Part shown: piece after piece, positions 5,894 through 15,151 of the stretch
Position numbering within the stretch: the first letter of the stretch is position 1
How the letters are laid out: every line of letters begins with the position of its first letter
NCBI GenBank assembly: GCA_023485205.1
Contig: JAMCZX010000004.1
Coordinates: 1 to 17,251, forward strand
Direction of reading: 5' to 3'
Length of the DNA: 17,251 nucleotides
Source of the DNA: Candidatus Omnitrophota bacterium
GTDB lineage: Bacteria; Ratteibacteria; UBA8468; B48-G9; DTJG01
The notes under the pieces: model-generated
The model's database searches: none
The model's input: the letters and a program-made list of their open reading frames with translations, nothing else
What the model was told of the DNA's origin: nothing
Position numbers and translations under genes: made by a program

Positions 5894-5966
5894 AAAAGAT
5901 ATGAAAGAAAAAGAAGAAATTTTAAAAGAAAAAACAAATAATAAAACAGAAAAGGAGGAAGAAATC
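5885..5966 (+). promoter_or_regulatory. Two tandem strong ribosome-binding sites with in-frame starts
   Basis: AGGAGG at 5885-5890 precedes an ATG at 5901, and AGGAGG at 5953-5958 precedes an ATG at 5967. Both starts are in the same frame, so the first adds 22 residues made almost only of Lys, Glu, Thr, Asn and Ile. The stretch is almost pyrimidine-free. The first site overlaps the lacI stop (5891-5893). The second start gives a canonical short prepilin leader. Confidence 0.7.
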
Positions 5967-6791
5967 ATGCAAAAACAAAAGAAAAATAAAAAAGGTTTTA
6001 CCCTCATAGAGCTATTGGTAGTAATAGCCATCATTGCTATACTTGCGGCAATGTTGCTACCAGCTTTAGCAAAAGCAAGACTTGATGCAGAAAAAACAGT
6101 ATCTATGAATAATTTATATCAATTAACTCTTGCATCACTTCTTTATACACAGGACTATAATGGATGGTTTCCTATCAATTATGCCAATGCTCCTTTATAT
6201 ACCATTCAAGGTACAGCTCAAATACTTGCGGTACAAGGATATATACCAAGTTTTAATTGGGGAGGTGGAGTATGGCCTGCACCGGGAAATGCCACTCAAA
6301 ATTGTTTAGTAATGGATCCGACCGTATTTAATCCAAATCCTTATGAACCCGTATGGTATAGCAACGTTTATTGGAATTATGCTTTTGGAGATTATGAACT
6401 AAATGGATACCTTTATTCACAAGTAGGTAATTATCCATTTGCTAAATTAGATCTTATTTCTCCACCCTCTCAAATTTTTCTTTGGGGCGCACCTATGGCC
6501 ACTTATGGAGATGATAATATATTTGCAAGAAAAGATGAAGAAGCAAATGCTGGCATATACCAGACATTATGGAATTGGGATGGGGGAACAGAAAGAGGAC
6601 CGTATTCTGTAACAAATCCAAATATGGGTGGAGGAGTAAATTTATCATTTCTTGATGGGCATGTAGAATATGTGCCATATAGTAAAATTTCACCGACATG
6701 GTTCAATTCTAATAGTGCAGTTGCTCATAATTTTGCTGATACAGCTCAATCTTTTTACCCATGGAAAGGACCATATGACTTTGGTTGGTAA
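5967..6791 (+). CDS. Type II secretion/type IV pseudopilin-like protein with DGH motif
   Basis: From the ATG at 5967 the protein has 274 residues: a basic leader [10 protein letters not shown], the prepilin peptidase site after Gly10, then [20 protein letters not shown] with Glu15 as Glu5 of the mature protein. The hydrophobic helix (11-31) anchors it in the membrane and packs into a pseudopilus. The rest is a Trp/Tyr/Asn-rich extracytoplasmic domain ending with [17 protein letters not shown] (Asp230-Gly231-His232), the processing-associated DG region common in Planctomycetes and Lentisphaerae. The His expected ten residues before Asp230 (H-X9-DG) is Met220 here. An upstream start at 5901 would add a 22-residue charged extension; I prefer 5967 because prepilin leaders are short. 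Its position between a LacI regulator and huge exported proteins suggests a substrate-specific secretion or surface-display role, which is inferred. Confidence 0.88.
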   Translation: MQKQKKNKKGFTLIELLVVIAIIAILAAMLLPALAKARLDAEKTVSMNNLYQLTLASLLYTQDYNGWFPINYANAPLYTIQGTAQILAVQGYIPSFNWGGGVWPAPGNATQNCLVMDPTVFNPNPYEPVWYSNVYWNYAFGDYELNGYLYSQVGNYPFAKLDLISPPSQIFLWGAPMATYGDDNIFARKDEEANAGIYQTLWNWDGGTERGPYSVTNPNMGGGVNLSFLDGHVEYVPYSKISPTWFNSNSAVAHNFADTAQSFYPWKGPYDFGW

Positions 6792-6828
6792 TATATTATG
6801 ATAAATATTAAGACTTAGTATAAACTGA

Positions 6829-6854
6829 AATCTATCCCGTAGAATGGGAAGATT
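6829..6854 (+). other. Intercistronic hairpin between pseudopilin and first GH42-like gene
   Basis: AATCT-A-TCCC pairs with GGGA-AGATT: nine base pairs with one bulged A and a 7-base loop. It is followed by TAAAAAA rather than a run of T, so it is not a standard intrinsic terminator on this strand. It could trim or stabilise the messenger between the two cistrons. The rest of the 99-bp gap shows only the Shine-Dalgarno before 6891. Confidence 0.4.
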
Positions 6855-6890
6855 AAAAAACTGGTTTTGATAATTGTCAAAAGGAAAAAG

Positions 6891-9800
6891 ATGAAAAATA
6901 TTGGTGGTGTGATATGTGGAATTTTTTTGTTTACTGTTGTCTGTTTTGCCGCTAAAAGCCTGCCTGTCGGTTCTAATTTATGGAAAGCAAAAATAAGTCT
7001 TGGACAGGGAAAAGGAACAGTTAAAAAACTTGGGAATAACACATTGGAATTTAATGTTTTCATAAACAGTGTCAGTAATTATTCTGAAGATACTGAAATG
7101 AAAGCAGGTATTGTAGATTTCATTCTTAAAAATCCTGTGAAATTACCTTCTGATGTTACTGGATTTTCATACTGGATAAGGTCAAACAACTACGGTGGAA
7201 TATTTCGTTTTTTAATAAAGGATAAGACCGGTGCATTATATGCTCTTGGCACAAAGTTTAGCGGTCTAAGTTCTATTCCTGACACTTCCACCTGGTGTTA
7301 CGGTGAAAGTTTTCATTTTAATGATACTGAAATGGGCAGGGTTGACCCATGGGTAATGATAAGACTGGATAAAAAGGATTATTATTCTATTCCGCATGGA
7401 AAAATCTTTCTTGTAGGATTCCGATTCATTCTTACTCATACAGGTAATTTGCAAACAGATATTTCCGATGTTTCATTTTTAAAATTGAATAAAAAGCCAG
7501 GGAATTATTGGGTTATAAACCCTGATACTGCATGGTGCAACAGAACCAATAGCGTGGGATTATCCGCTTACGGCTGGAATGGTATGAGCCAATCCATGCA
7601 ATTAAACAGGCCTCATATACTAATATCAGATATGGGTCTGCCACCTGGCAAATATATGATAAGATGGGAAATACTTGCAGTTGATGACTGGAAGATAATA
7701 ACAACTGGTAAAAACATTATAAATGTATCAGAAAAAATTCCAATTTCTCCATCCACAGAAAAGGTTATTTCTTTTCCACTTTTACCAAGAGGAATTTATC
7801 ATTTAAGAATAATTGCAATCCCTGAAAATGGAGGAAATCCAATAGAAAAGTTTTGTTATTATAAAATCATTCGTACTAACATTAAAAAATTTATCAGAAC
7901 AAATCTCTCAGGAAAACTTATAAATTTCTCAGGTATCAATATATTTCCAAATTCCAAAAATGCTATGGCAAAAATCAGAATCTCTGGTATTAAACAGTAC
8001 AAAAATGTTGTTTTAATATACAAAGTTTATTCCACTTCTGAAAATCTACTGAAATCCGGACAAATTTTCGTTAATACCAACAAACAGGTTATTATTCCAT
8101 TAAATTCTTGTTTTAACATGAGTCCCGCAATAAGAATGCTTGTAGAATTAAAAACTTCCTCTGGTAGGCTGCTGGACGAAAGTGACCGTATGTTTGGAAT
8201 TAAATCTGTAGAACCTGTTTTTGGTCCTGCAGTATCAAAACAGGGATTTTTAAAAAATTCCATATTACGTGATAAACAGGACTGGAATGAAGGAACCACA
8301 CCATTTTATTCTGATTTTTCCAAATATTCAAAAGACTTAAAAGTGTGGCTAAAAGAAGCTAAGGAAGATGATTATAATGCAGTAGAATTATCTGCACCAT
8401 GGGTTGAAATGGAACCTATGCCTGGAATATATGATTTTTCATGTCTTGATAGGATTACTAATATGGTTTCAAAATATGGATTGAAAGTTATATGGCGTAT
8501 TCATGCTCTTGCAGAAAATACTCCAATCTGGGATTATGGCTCATTCCAGGAAAATCAGTATGGTTGTGCACAGGGTTTATGGTCTGGCAGTTCAAATCTG
8601 ATTTTCGGACCAACTAATAAAAATTATAATCATGCAATTGACAGATTTTGCCTGGAGATTTCCCGACATTATGCAGGGAATTCTACAGTTTTAGGTTATT
8701 CAGTGGAAGGATTATTTTTTGACCATGGATACCTTGATATGCCATGGTTAAATCAATATGTAGATTATTCACAAACCAGCAAAAATGCATTTGTCAGATA
8801 CCTGAAAGCAAAAGGTTATACACTAAATAAAGTCAACAGACTTTTCCACAAAGATTACAAAACATGGGCTGATATGTCTTTGCCAATACCTTCGTTTCAT
8901 TTTTCTTCACAGGGAAATCTTCTTCCTAATTATAGTCAACAATGGAAGGAATTCATAAATTATAAAATCAAAGTTATCGGTGACTATTACATGAATATGT
9001 TGAAATCTTTGAGAAAAGGAGATAATTCCTGTCTAATATATGTATATGCTGTTCCTGAAATATGGGAATTTCAAAGCAGCAGATTTGTAAAAAATAATAT
9101 TTTCCTGGCAGGAGGTGGTATGGAAAAACCTTTTCCATATCGTGCTAATATTGTAAGAACAAGATATGAACCCATAGGTAAAGTTGCCAGAACAAAAGAA
9201 CTTGTGGATATTGGATATTCCAATCTGCTTTTCAACAAACCAGGATGGAATGCTTTTGGAAATTACTGGTTTCTTCACTGGACATTAAACAATGTCACTG
9301 CTGATATAAAAGCCGCTGAGCTTAGGATAAAAGACTGGAACTCTGTTTGTGACCAGATTGCAGGAGTAAAACAGATTGTTGCCTCAGGTTCAAACAATCC
9401 AATTTTTTTATATTCTCCTGATGTTCTGCTTTATGTTTTCCAAAGTACATTTGTCCCACGCCTTTATGATTACTGGAGTCCTCTGGATTTTATGATAAAT
9501 AAAAACAATCTTAACATTGAAATTGTATCAACAAAAGAATTGCCATTTATGCATATATACCGTGCACCTTACATAATACTTCCTTATTTTTCTACAGTCG
9601 TTGGAAGTCAAACGAGAAAAAGAATAATAAAGTATGTAAAAGATGGAGGAACACTTTTCATGGAAGCAACATTTGGCAGATATGACATAAATAAACCCGG
9701 GCAGAAAAATATTTTCCTAAAAGAACTCGGACTTCCGGGTATAGCCAATGAATCTACTGACTGGAGTAAAAATAATGTGCCTGTATACCTAACCGGAAGT

Positions 9801-10409
9801 AAATTCTTTCCTAAAAAAACAGATATTTATTTCAGGACAAACGGCTGGAATCCTCCAATAGAAAAAGAGATTACCCCATGGATATTTACTACCAATAGAA
9901 GTTTTTTTAAGATTTTTTATCCTTTACCAGGAAATTATAAAACTATCGGCACACTATCAAACGGGTCTCCAGCAATAACCTATTCTAAAATAGGTAAAGG
10001 CAGAGTTATAATTTTCTGGGGAGTAATAGATTGGGCGGCATCATCTAATCTTTTACCGGCAATAAATAAATTAGTATACGGAAGTACAAGCAATAGAAGT
10101 TTTGCCGGAGGACTCATAGTTAATTTTTATAAGAAAGACGGCATTTATTTCGCAATGGGCAGAAGGTTTGCTTCATATAATATTATTTCCCAATTAGAAA
10201 ACGGGAACCAGAATATGGTAAAATCTGCTGGTCCTCGTGTTTTGTATGTAAAAACATCCAACCTTCCAGAAGGCAATTATAAAATCACAGATATCCTGAA
10301 CAAAAAAGAATATGGGATTTTCAGTTCTGAAAAAATAAAGAAAAAAGGAATTCCAATCAATCTTTTTAAAGGTCAGGCATTTCTGTTAAAAATAGAAAAA
10401 ATACAATAG
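6891..10409 (+). CDS. Large exported GH42-like glycoside hydrolase, first of a tandem pair
   Basis: A 1172-residue protein. The ATG at 6891 is chosen because AAGGA lies about 6 bases upstream and it gives a clean signal peptide (MKNIGGVICGIFLFTVVCFA, cleaved near residue 21). The TTG farther upstream at 6867 has neither. After N-terminal beta-rich regions (about 25-440) a TIM-barrel typical of GH42-type beta-galactosidases spans roughly 470-800. It includes APWVEMEPMPGIYDFSCLDR (503-522) and the helix SKNAFVRYLKAKGYTLNKVNRLF. Likely catalytic acids are Glu606 in GYSVEG (acid/base) and Glu760 in RTRYEP (nucleophile). A Rossmann-like trimerisation/glutaminase-like domain (about 833-1000, with YVKDGGTLFMEATFG) and a C-terminal beta domain follow. 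Substrate is unknown. Sequence is distant from classical GH42, so activity is inferred from fold motifs. Confidence 0.75.
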   Translation: MKNIGGVICGIFLFTVVCFAAKSLPVGSNLWKAKISLGQGKGTVKKLGNNTLEFNVFINSVSNYSEDTEMKAGIVDFILKNPVKLPSDVTGFSYWIRSNNYGGIFRFLIKDKTGALYALGTKFSGLSSIPDTSTWCYGESFHFNDTEMGRVDPWVMIRLDKKDYYSIPHGKIFLVGFRFILTHTGNLQTDISDVSFLKLNKKPGNYWVINPDTAWCNRTNSVGLSAYGWNGMSQSMQLNRPHILISDMGLPPGKYMIRWEILAVDDWKIITTGKNIINVSEKIPISPSTEKVISFPLLPRGIYHLRIIAIPENGGNPIEKFCYYKIIRTNIKKFIRTNLSGKLINFSGINIFPNSKNAMAKIRISGIKQYKNVVLIYKVYSTSENLLKSGQIFVNTNKQVIIPLNSCFNMSPAIRMLVELKTSSGRLLDESDRMFGIKSVEPVFGPAVSKQGFLKNSILRDKQDWNEGTTPFYSDFSKYSKDLKVWLKEAKEDDYNAVELSAPWVEMEPMPGIYDFSCLDRITNMVSKYGLKVIWRIHALAENTPIWDYGSFQENQYGCAQGLWSGSSNLIFGPTNKNYNHAIDRFCLEISRHYAGNSTVLGYSVEGLFFDHGYLDMPWLNQYVDYSQTSKNAFVRYLKAKGYTLNKVNRLFHKDYKTWADMSLPIPSFHFSSQGNLLPNYSQQWKEFINYKIKVIGDYYMNMLKSLRKGDNSCLIYVYAVPEIWEFQSSRFVKNNIFLAGGGMEKPFPYRANIVRTRYEPIGKVARTKELVDIGYSNLLFNKPGWNAFGNYWFLHWTLNNVTADIKAAELRIKDWNSVCDQIAGVKQIVASGSNNPIFLYSPDVLLYVFQSTFVPRLYDYWSPLDFMINKNNLNIEIVSTKELPFMHIYRAPYIILPYFSTVVGSQTRKRIIKYVKDGGTLFMEATFGRYDINKPGQKNIFLKELGLPGIANESTDWSKNNVPVYLTGSKFFPKKTDIYFRTNGWNPPIEKEITPWIFTTNRSFFKIFYPLPGNYKTIGTLSNGSPAITYSKIGKGRVIIFWGVIDWAASSNLLPAINKLVYGSTSNRSFAGGLIVNFYKKDGIYFAMGRRFASYNIISQLENGNQNMVKSAGPRVLYVKTSNLPEGNYKITDILNKKEYGIFSSEKIKKKGIPINLFKGQAFLLKIEKIQ

Positions 10410-10417
10410 AGGGAAAT

Positions 10418-13400
10418 ATGAAAAAAATATTGCAGGTCTTTATAATTACTGTTTTAACAGTTTCTATTAATTGTATGGCTTTTTCTTTTTCTCAGTACCA
10501 GATTTTGCATCGCTTAAGCATTCCTGATAATTGGAAACCTGCAAAATATATAAGTCTTAATCATATTGCAGAAAAAAACATATTAAAAATATCTTTTACA
10601 GGAGTCAGAGTAAATACAAACCTTAATTTTTATCTTAAAAAACCTCTTCCACTTGATACAAAAGTAAAATCAATTGACCTGTGGGCATATCATCCTGCTA
10701 CAGAAATTAATCAAGACACAGGTTTTTCACTTAATGCAATTTTTTTGGATAAGACTGGTAAAAAAATAATCTCAGGTTTTCAATGGGATAATACATTTAT
10801 AGCCAGCCATATAGGACCTCCAAATGTGAGAGAATCTGATATCTGGAAATATCTTTGGTGTAAACCCCCTAAAAATGCTGTAAAATTCATCGGATTCAAT
10901 ATTAATATTTTTTATATAGAAAATGTTCCTGTTCTGACAGAAAAAAAGAGTTTATTTATTAAGGATATAGCGTTTGACAGGATTAATTATTCAAAAACAA
11001 AACTGTATTATGTTGTATTGGGACCACAAGCAACCAGCAGTACATCCTATGCTTTGACAGAACAAAGTGGTGGAAGTAATATTCCTTATGTATTACTGAA
11101 TGACCTTATTGATCCGATAAAAGGAACTGACCCAAATCAGATAAAATTCTGTGAGAGACCCAGCATAATAAATCTTTGTGTTTCTGTTTACAATGCTTCA
11201 GACACGTGTGTTTATTCATCTATATACAAAAATATCAGAATAAATAATTCACCAGAAAATTGTGCCCCGGATTTTTTTAAAAAAATACTAATACCAATAA
11301 CAGCACCCGGTACATACTGGATAACAGGCAGAAGTTATAATGCGATAAATGATACATATTTCACAACAGACAGGGTAAGACTTGTCATTATCAAAGGAAA
11401 TGGACCTAAACCTGCAAAAACTGAAAATAAAGACCTGTTAACTATTAACCCAGAAAAGCCATGGGATGTTTTGACCAGACATGATAAAAAACAGATACAT
11501 TTTCATATACGAATTTCAGAATTGCCAAAAGAAAAAGGGCCTTTTACTATACACTATACACTAATTCCTTATTCAGTATGGTTTCCTGGTTTTAATGAAA
11601 CAAATAGACCTGTAATACTAAATAAAACTATTACAGTTAATAAATCCGGGAATATAACGGTTCCGTATAAACCGAAAATGGATGTGGAGATTGTTGCTGC
11701 TGAATTATGGGATGGAAATAAAGTGATTGACAGAGAAGATAGACCCATAGGCATAAAAAATAGTATAAACACTAATCCTAAGTTTACTGAAAAAAATAAA
11801 ATACCATCATTGAAAAACCTTACAAAAAATACAATTTGGATAAACACTACATGTTGGCCATATACCAGATTTTCTTCAGAACTATATAAAGAACTTGCAG
11901 AAAACATTGACCAGTTAAAAAAATTAACTCCCAATATAGGAATATCTTTTCCCATAACTGAATTTGAGCCATTACCCGGGGTATATAACTGGTCCAGTTT
12001 AACACCTATATTTAACCTTGCAGCAAAATATGGATGCAGAATTATTCCTTATATGGCGGAAAAATATCCATTTAAATGGGAACCTGTGGAATTCTGGCAA
12101 AGAAGTGATGGATGTGTAAGCAGAAGTACTATATTATGGGGATATGGTGTGGGAAGAGAGTTGTTTTTCAATGGCAAATACAATCCTGGTAATGTAAAAC
12201 AATTCAATCAACAATTTGCAAGAAGATATTTAAATAACCCTGGTCTTGGAGGATACTATTTTGAAGACGAGCATATTGATACAAGATGGATACCGCCATG
12301 GCCGGCATCCTATGATAGTGCCAACCATACCCGTTTTTGTAATTATCTTAAAAGAAAATATAAGAATATCAGCAAACTGAATACTGTTTATAATACAAAT
12401 TACAAAAATTTTTCAGAAGTTAAGATTCCAATAAGCGGAAACCCTATGTTTCCCAAAAAAATTATGTTTGTTGACTGGATGAGTTATCAGGTATGGCAGG
12501 TTAATAAATTCATATATACAGACCAGGTAAAAGTAGTACGGGATATTGACCCCAAAAGACCCATTATATTTTATCTAATCGCATATCCATATTATAAATT
12601 TCTCAAATATCTTGCCACTCATGACTGTATGATTGCCAATGGCGGAGTTAATTCAAGTTCTATGTCAATATTTAATAATGATAAATACTATGATGTAAAG
12701 GGACTTTTTTACAGGATGGAACCCATTAGTATGTGGTACTACAATTCCAGATCATCTGTAAGCAATTATCCACAGGCAGGTTTTGACTCAATGATATTTG
12801 GTCAGATTACAGTAGGAGGAAGAGGACTAAACTTTCATATATTTATGTCGCCTTCTCATTTTATTTATAAAGATGCCCTAAAACCTGACCATGGGACAGG
12901 CATAGATAAAATAGTCCAATATCTTCCAATTTTCAAGGAACTTAGAGATGCCAGAAAACTGACTGACCCTGTGGTATTGATGAATTTATATAATAGCTGT
13001 GACTATTTTGATGGACCATTTCAATGGAATACATGGCCAATGTTTTTTGCTTTGTATAACAGGCTTCATTATGAACCCTATGTGGTTTGGCCTGGTTTTC
13101 CTTTAAATTATATGAAAAAAGCAAAAATTGTTTTTGTAGCTGGAGCCATAATTGATAATCAAGAGTTGGAAGATATTAAAAACTTTCTACAGAAAGGGGG
13201 AAAAGTGGTTCTACAGAACAATGCGGCAAAATACAGCCTTGAAAATCCGGATGGTAATTATACTTATTATCTGTTTAATGCTCTTGGAATAAATTATAAA
13301 AACCCAAGCGGAGAACATCTTAAAGGAGTAGATATTCCTTATGCCATATATAATTATGGAAAAGGACAGATTTTTCATGTGAAGAACTTTTGTTATGACT

Positions 13401-13759
13401 GGATAAAAATAATACCAGTAATCATGAAGTGGGCAAATTTTAATGAAAATGAAAGACTGTTTGATTCTAATAATGAATTTACAATGATGCATGTTCTTAA
13501 AAAAGGAAATACTTATTATCTTGTGACAACTTATAGAGTTGATGACCCAATGACTGGAGTTGTGGGTCCTTTGCAATCTAAAAATATCAAATTAAAATTT
13601 CTTAAAAAACTGCCTAAGGGAAAATATAAGGTGACCAAAATATGGAATCATGAAAATTTTATAGGGATATTTACACATACTCAACTGGCTTCAGGGTTTA
13701 ACGCAGAAGTATATGAAAACCATCAAATGAAAATATTCAAAATAGAACCTATAAAATAA
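10418..13759 (+). CDS. Large exported GH42-like glycoside hydrolase, second of a tandem pair
   Basis: A 1113-residue homologue of the preceding protein, starting 8 bp after it with a GAGGG Shine-Dalgarno. A signal peptide occupies about residues 1-22. N-terminal beta domains (to about 470) are followed by a GH42-like barrel (about 485-840): FEPLPGVYNWSSL mirrors MEPMPGIYDFSCL of its neighbour, and NHTRFCNYLKRKYKNISKLNTVYNTNYKNF mirrors its helix. The candidate acid/base is Glu616 in GYYFEDEH and the candidate nucleophile Glu768 in YRMEP, 152 residues later, close to the spacing in the first protein. The trimerisation-like domain (about 850-945) contains AKIVFVAGAIID and FLQKGGKVVLQNNAAKY. The pair clearly arose by an old duplication but differs throughout, so the two may act on different linkages of one polymer. 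Its substrate is unknown. Confidence 0.75.
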   Translation: MKKILQVFIITVLTVSINCMAFSFSQYQILHRLSIPDNWKPAKYISLNHIAEKNILKISFTGVRVNTNLNFYLKKPLPLDTKVKSIDLWAYHPATEINQDTGFSLNAIFLDKTGKKIISGFQWDNTFIASHIGPPNVRESDIWKYLWCKPPKNAVKFIGFNINIFYIENVPVLTEKKSLFIKDIAFDRINYSKTKLYYVVLGPQATSSTSYALTEQSGGSNIPYVLLNDLIDPIKGTDPNQIKFCERPSIINLCVSVYNASDTCVYSSIYKNIRINNSPENCAPDFFKKILIPITAPGTYWITGRSYNAINDTYFTTDRVRLVIIKGNGPKPAKTENKDLLTINPEKPWDVLTRHDKKQIHFHIRISELPKEKGPFTIHYTLIPYSVWFPGFNETNRPVILNKTITVNKSGNITVPYKPKMDVEIVAAELWDGNKVIDREDRPIGIKNSINTNPKFTEKNKIPSLKNLTKNTIWINTTCWPYTRFSSELYKELAENIDQLKKLTPNIGISFPITEFEPLPGVYNWSSLTPIFNLAAKYGCRIIPYMAEKYPFKWEPVEFWQRSDGCVSRSTILWGYGVGRELFFNGKYNPGNVKQFNQQFARRYLNNPGLGGYYFEDEHIDTRWIPPWPASYDSANHTRFCNYLKRKYKNISKLNTVYNTNYKNFSEVKIPISGNPMFPKKIMFVDWMSYQVWQVNKFIYTDQVKVVRDIDPKRPIIFYLIAYPYYKFLKYLATHDCMIANGGVNSSSMSIFNNDKYYDVKGLFYRMEPISMWYYNSRSSVSNYPQAGFDSMIFGQITVGGRGLNFHIFMSPSHFIYKDALKPDHGTGIDKIVQYLPIFKELRDARKLTDPVVLMNLYNSCDYFDGPFQWNTWPMFFALYNRLHYEPYVVWPGFPLNYMKKAKIVFVAGAIIDNQELEDIKNFLQKGGKVVLQNNAAKYSLENPDGNYTYYLFNALGINYKNPSGEHLKGVDIPYAIYNYGKGQIFHVKNFCYDWIKIIPVIMKWANFNENERLFDSNNEFTMMHVLKKGNTYYLVTTYRVDDPMTGVVGPLQSKNIKLKFLKKLPKGKYKVTKIWNHENFIGIFTHTQLASGFNAEVYENHQMKIFKIEPIK

Positions 13760-13807
13760 AAAATATCATCAATATACCCAAATTATAAATTATATAACGC
13801 ATTGATA

Positions 13808-13826
13808 GAAATAAATATTTTATTTC
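13808..13826. promoter_or_regulatory. Palindrome in the gap before the URO-D-like gene
   Basis: GAAATAAA-TAT-TTTATTTC, perfect 8-bp arms around 3 bases. A possible -10 hexamer TATAAT follows at 13836-13841 without a convincing -35. It could be an operator or an AT-rich coincidence. The rest of the 137-bp gap (13760-13896) shows no terminator and no gene. Confidence 0.3.
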
Positions 13827-13896
13827 CTTTCGGTATATAATGTTATAGTATAAATGTAAATATTTAGTGGAGCACATAGAAAAAAGGCACAAACAA

Positions 13897-15075
13897 ATGG
13901 AAAAAAAATACATTCAGAGTCTTGAAGAAACAGCAGAATATTTTAAATTTATGATAAAAAGCAATCCTCATCGAAATTCTTTAGAAGCAACATTGTCGGC
14001 AATGAATGGAAAATCAAGAAAAAATCCTGTATTTTATCTTGGATATATCAATAACCCTGATGATAAAACTACTGGAGAAGATGCATTGATATTACAGAAA
14101 ATAAAAATAAAAAACCCTAAAGAACAAGATTTGGCTAATGAAATTATTCAATTACTTGCTCCTCTTAAAATGCTAAATCCTATTACTCCTGCACTTGATT
14201 TAGGTAGAGGAACTGGGACTTTAATTCCTTCATTTGGAATTCCGCTCAATCCCAGACTTAATGATGCACCATCTTATACCTTAACCCTTGACCAGATTCT
14301 TTCTTTACCAGAACCTGACCCTGCTATATCTGGATTAATGTCTGAAATACATGAAAAAATAGATTTTATCAAAAGCAAAATATCAATTAAAGATGGAATC
14401 TATATTCATTTACCTGATATGCAAGGACCCTTTAATATTGCTCATATGATTGGCGGTGAAGATGTTTTATCCGGTCCTTATATTGATCCGGAAAAATTTC
14501 ACAGGGTTATGGATAAAATTACAAATTTCTGGATTTCTGCTGAAAAAATGTTAAGACAATGGATAGGTTCAGAATGGTTATATCCTGTTGAAAAACAAAC
14601 TGTTAGAATTGCAGAATGTTCTACAAATCTTGTGTCAAGAAATATATATGAAAAATTTATTCTTCCATATGATTTAAAAATTGCTAACTATGCTGAACAA
14701 ATGAATTTACCTTTAAATATTCATACATGCAGTGGCCCACATGTTTTTCATGAAACTATGGATAATATCCCGAATATACTTTTTACTGAAGCCGGATTTA
14801 TTAAAAATGCTGTTGCTGGCTGGACACCTATAGATGAAGCATTAAAAACTATTAATGACCGTCCAATTGTTTTAAATATTGGTCAGGAAATTTATAACAC
14901 AGAAAATCCTGAAACAATTATTAAAAAAGATTTTGATCTTTATGAAAAAAACCACCACCTTCTATTTGGATATACTTTAATGGAATGGAAAACAAAAGAC
15001 AAATCAAAAATTTGTAATTTACATAGAAAAATGGATGAATACTGGTTAGAAAAAGGCGGGCTAAATTTGATTTAA
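13897..15075 (+). CDS. Uroporphyrinogen-decarboxylase-superfamily protein, not HemE
   Basis: A 392-residue protein. The ATG at 13897 is chosen because an AAAGG lies 10 bases upstream; the GTG at 13867 in the same frame has no ribosome-binding site. The URO-D/methyltransferase barrel is recognised from its C-terminal half: SRNIYEKFILPYDLKIANYAEQMNLPLNIHTCSG, where His276-Thr-Cys278 is the H-x-C pair that binds zinc in the corrinoid methyltransferases MtaA/MtbA, followed by the IPNILFTEAGF strand and a GWTPIDEALKTINDRPIVLNIG segment. The arginine-rich PVWxMRQAGR opening of true uroporphyrinogen decarboxylase is absent, so it is not a heme enzyme. A third zinc ligand is not obvious; Cys373 near the end is a candidate. 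Similar proteins often accompany sugar-degradation genes in Lentisphaerae-type genomes, with unknown reactions. It may handle a methyl group or a related C1 unit. Confidence 0.75.
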   Translation: MEKKYIQSLEETAEYFKFMIKSNPHRNSLEATLSAMNGKSRKNPVFYLGYINNPDDKTTGEDALILQKIKIKNPKEQDLANEIIQLLAPLKMLNPITPALDLGRGTGTLIPSFGIPLNPRLNDAPSYTLTLDQILSLPEPDPAISGLMSEIHEKIDFIKSKISIKDGIYIHLPDMQGPFNIAHMIGGEDVLSGPYIDPEKFHRVMDKITNFWISAEKMLRQWIGSEWLYPVEKQTVRIAECSTNLVSRNIYEKFILPYDLKIANYAEQMNLPLNIHTCSGPHVFHETMDNIPNILFTEAGFIKNAVAGWTPIDEALKTINDRPIVLNIGQEIYNTENPETIIKKDFDLYEKNHHLLFGYTLMEWKTKDKSKICNLHRKMDEYWLEKGGLNLI

Positions 15076-15151
15076 GAATTCATACATGATAAAATCAAAA
15101 ATACACTATCAGCATATTAGTTAAAAACAATCAAAAAGGAGAAAGAGACAA

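Noticed and set aside
6867..6890. TTG start eight codons upstream of the first GH42-like gene
   Set aside because: No ribosome-binding site; it would put charged residues before the signal peptide, while ATG 6891 has a Shine-Dalgarno and a clean signal sequence.
10418..10490. Lipoprotein signal in the second GH42-like protein (Cys near residue 20)
   Set aside because: The residues before the cysteine (VSIN) do not fit a lipobox, so an ordinary signal peptide is more likely.
13211..13576. 121-codon antisense reading frame in the second GH42-like gene
   Set aside because: It lies wholly within a well-supported gene on the other strand, resembles no family I know and has no ribosome-binding site; similar antisense frames elsewhere are also shadows.
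13867..13896. GTG start for the URO-D-like protein
   Set aside because: No ribosome-binding site in front of it; the ATG at 13897 has one.
13897..15075. HemE (uroporphyrinogen decarboxylase proper)
   Set aside because: The N-terminal arginine-containing substrate motif is absent and no heme genes are nearby.
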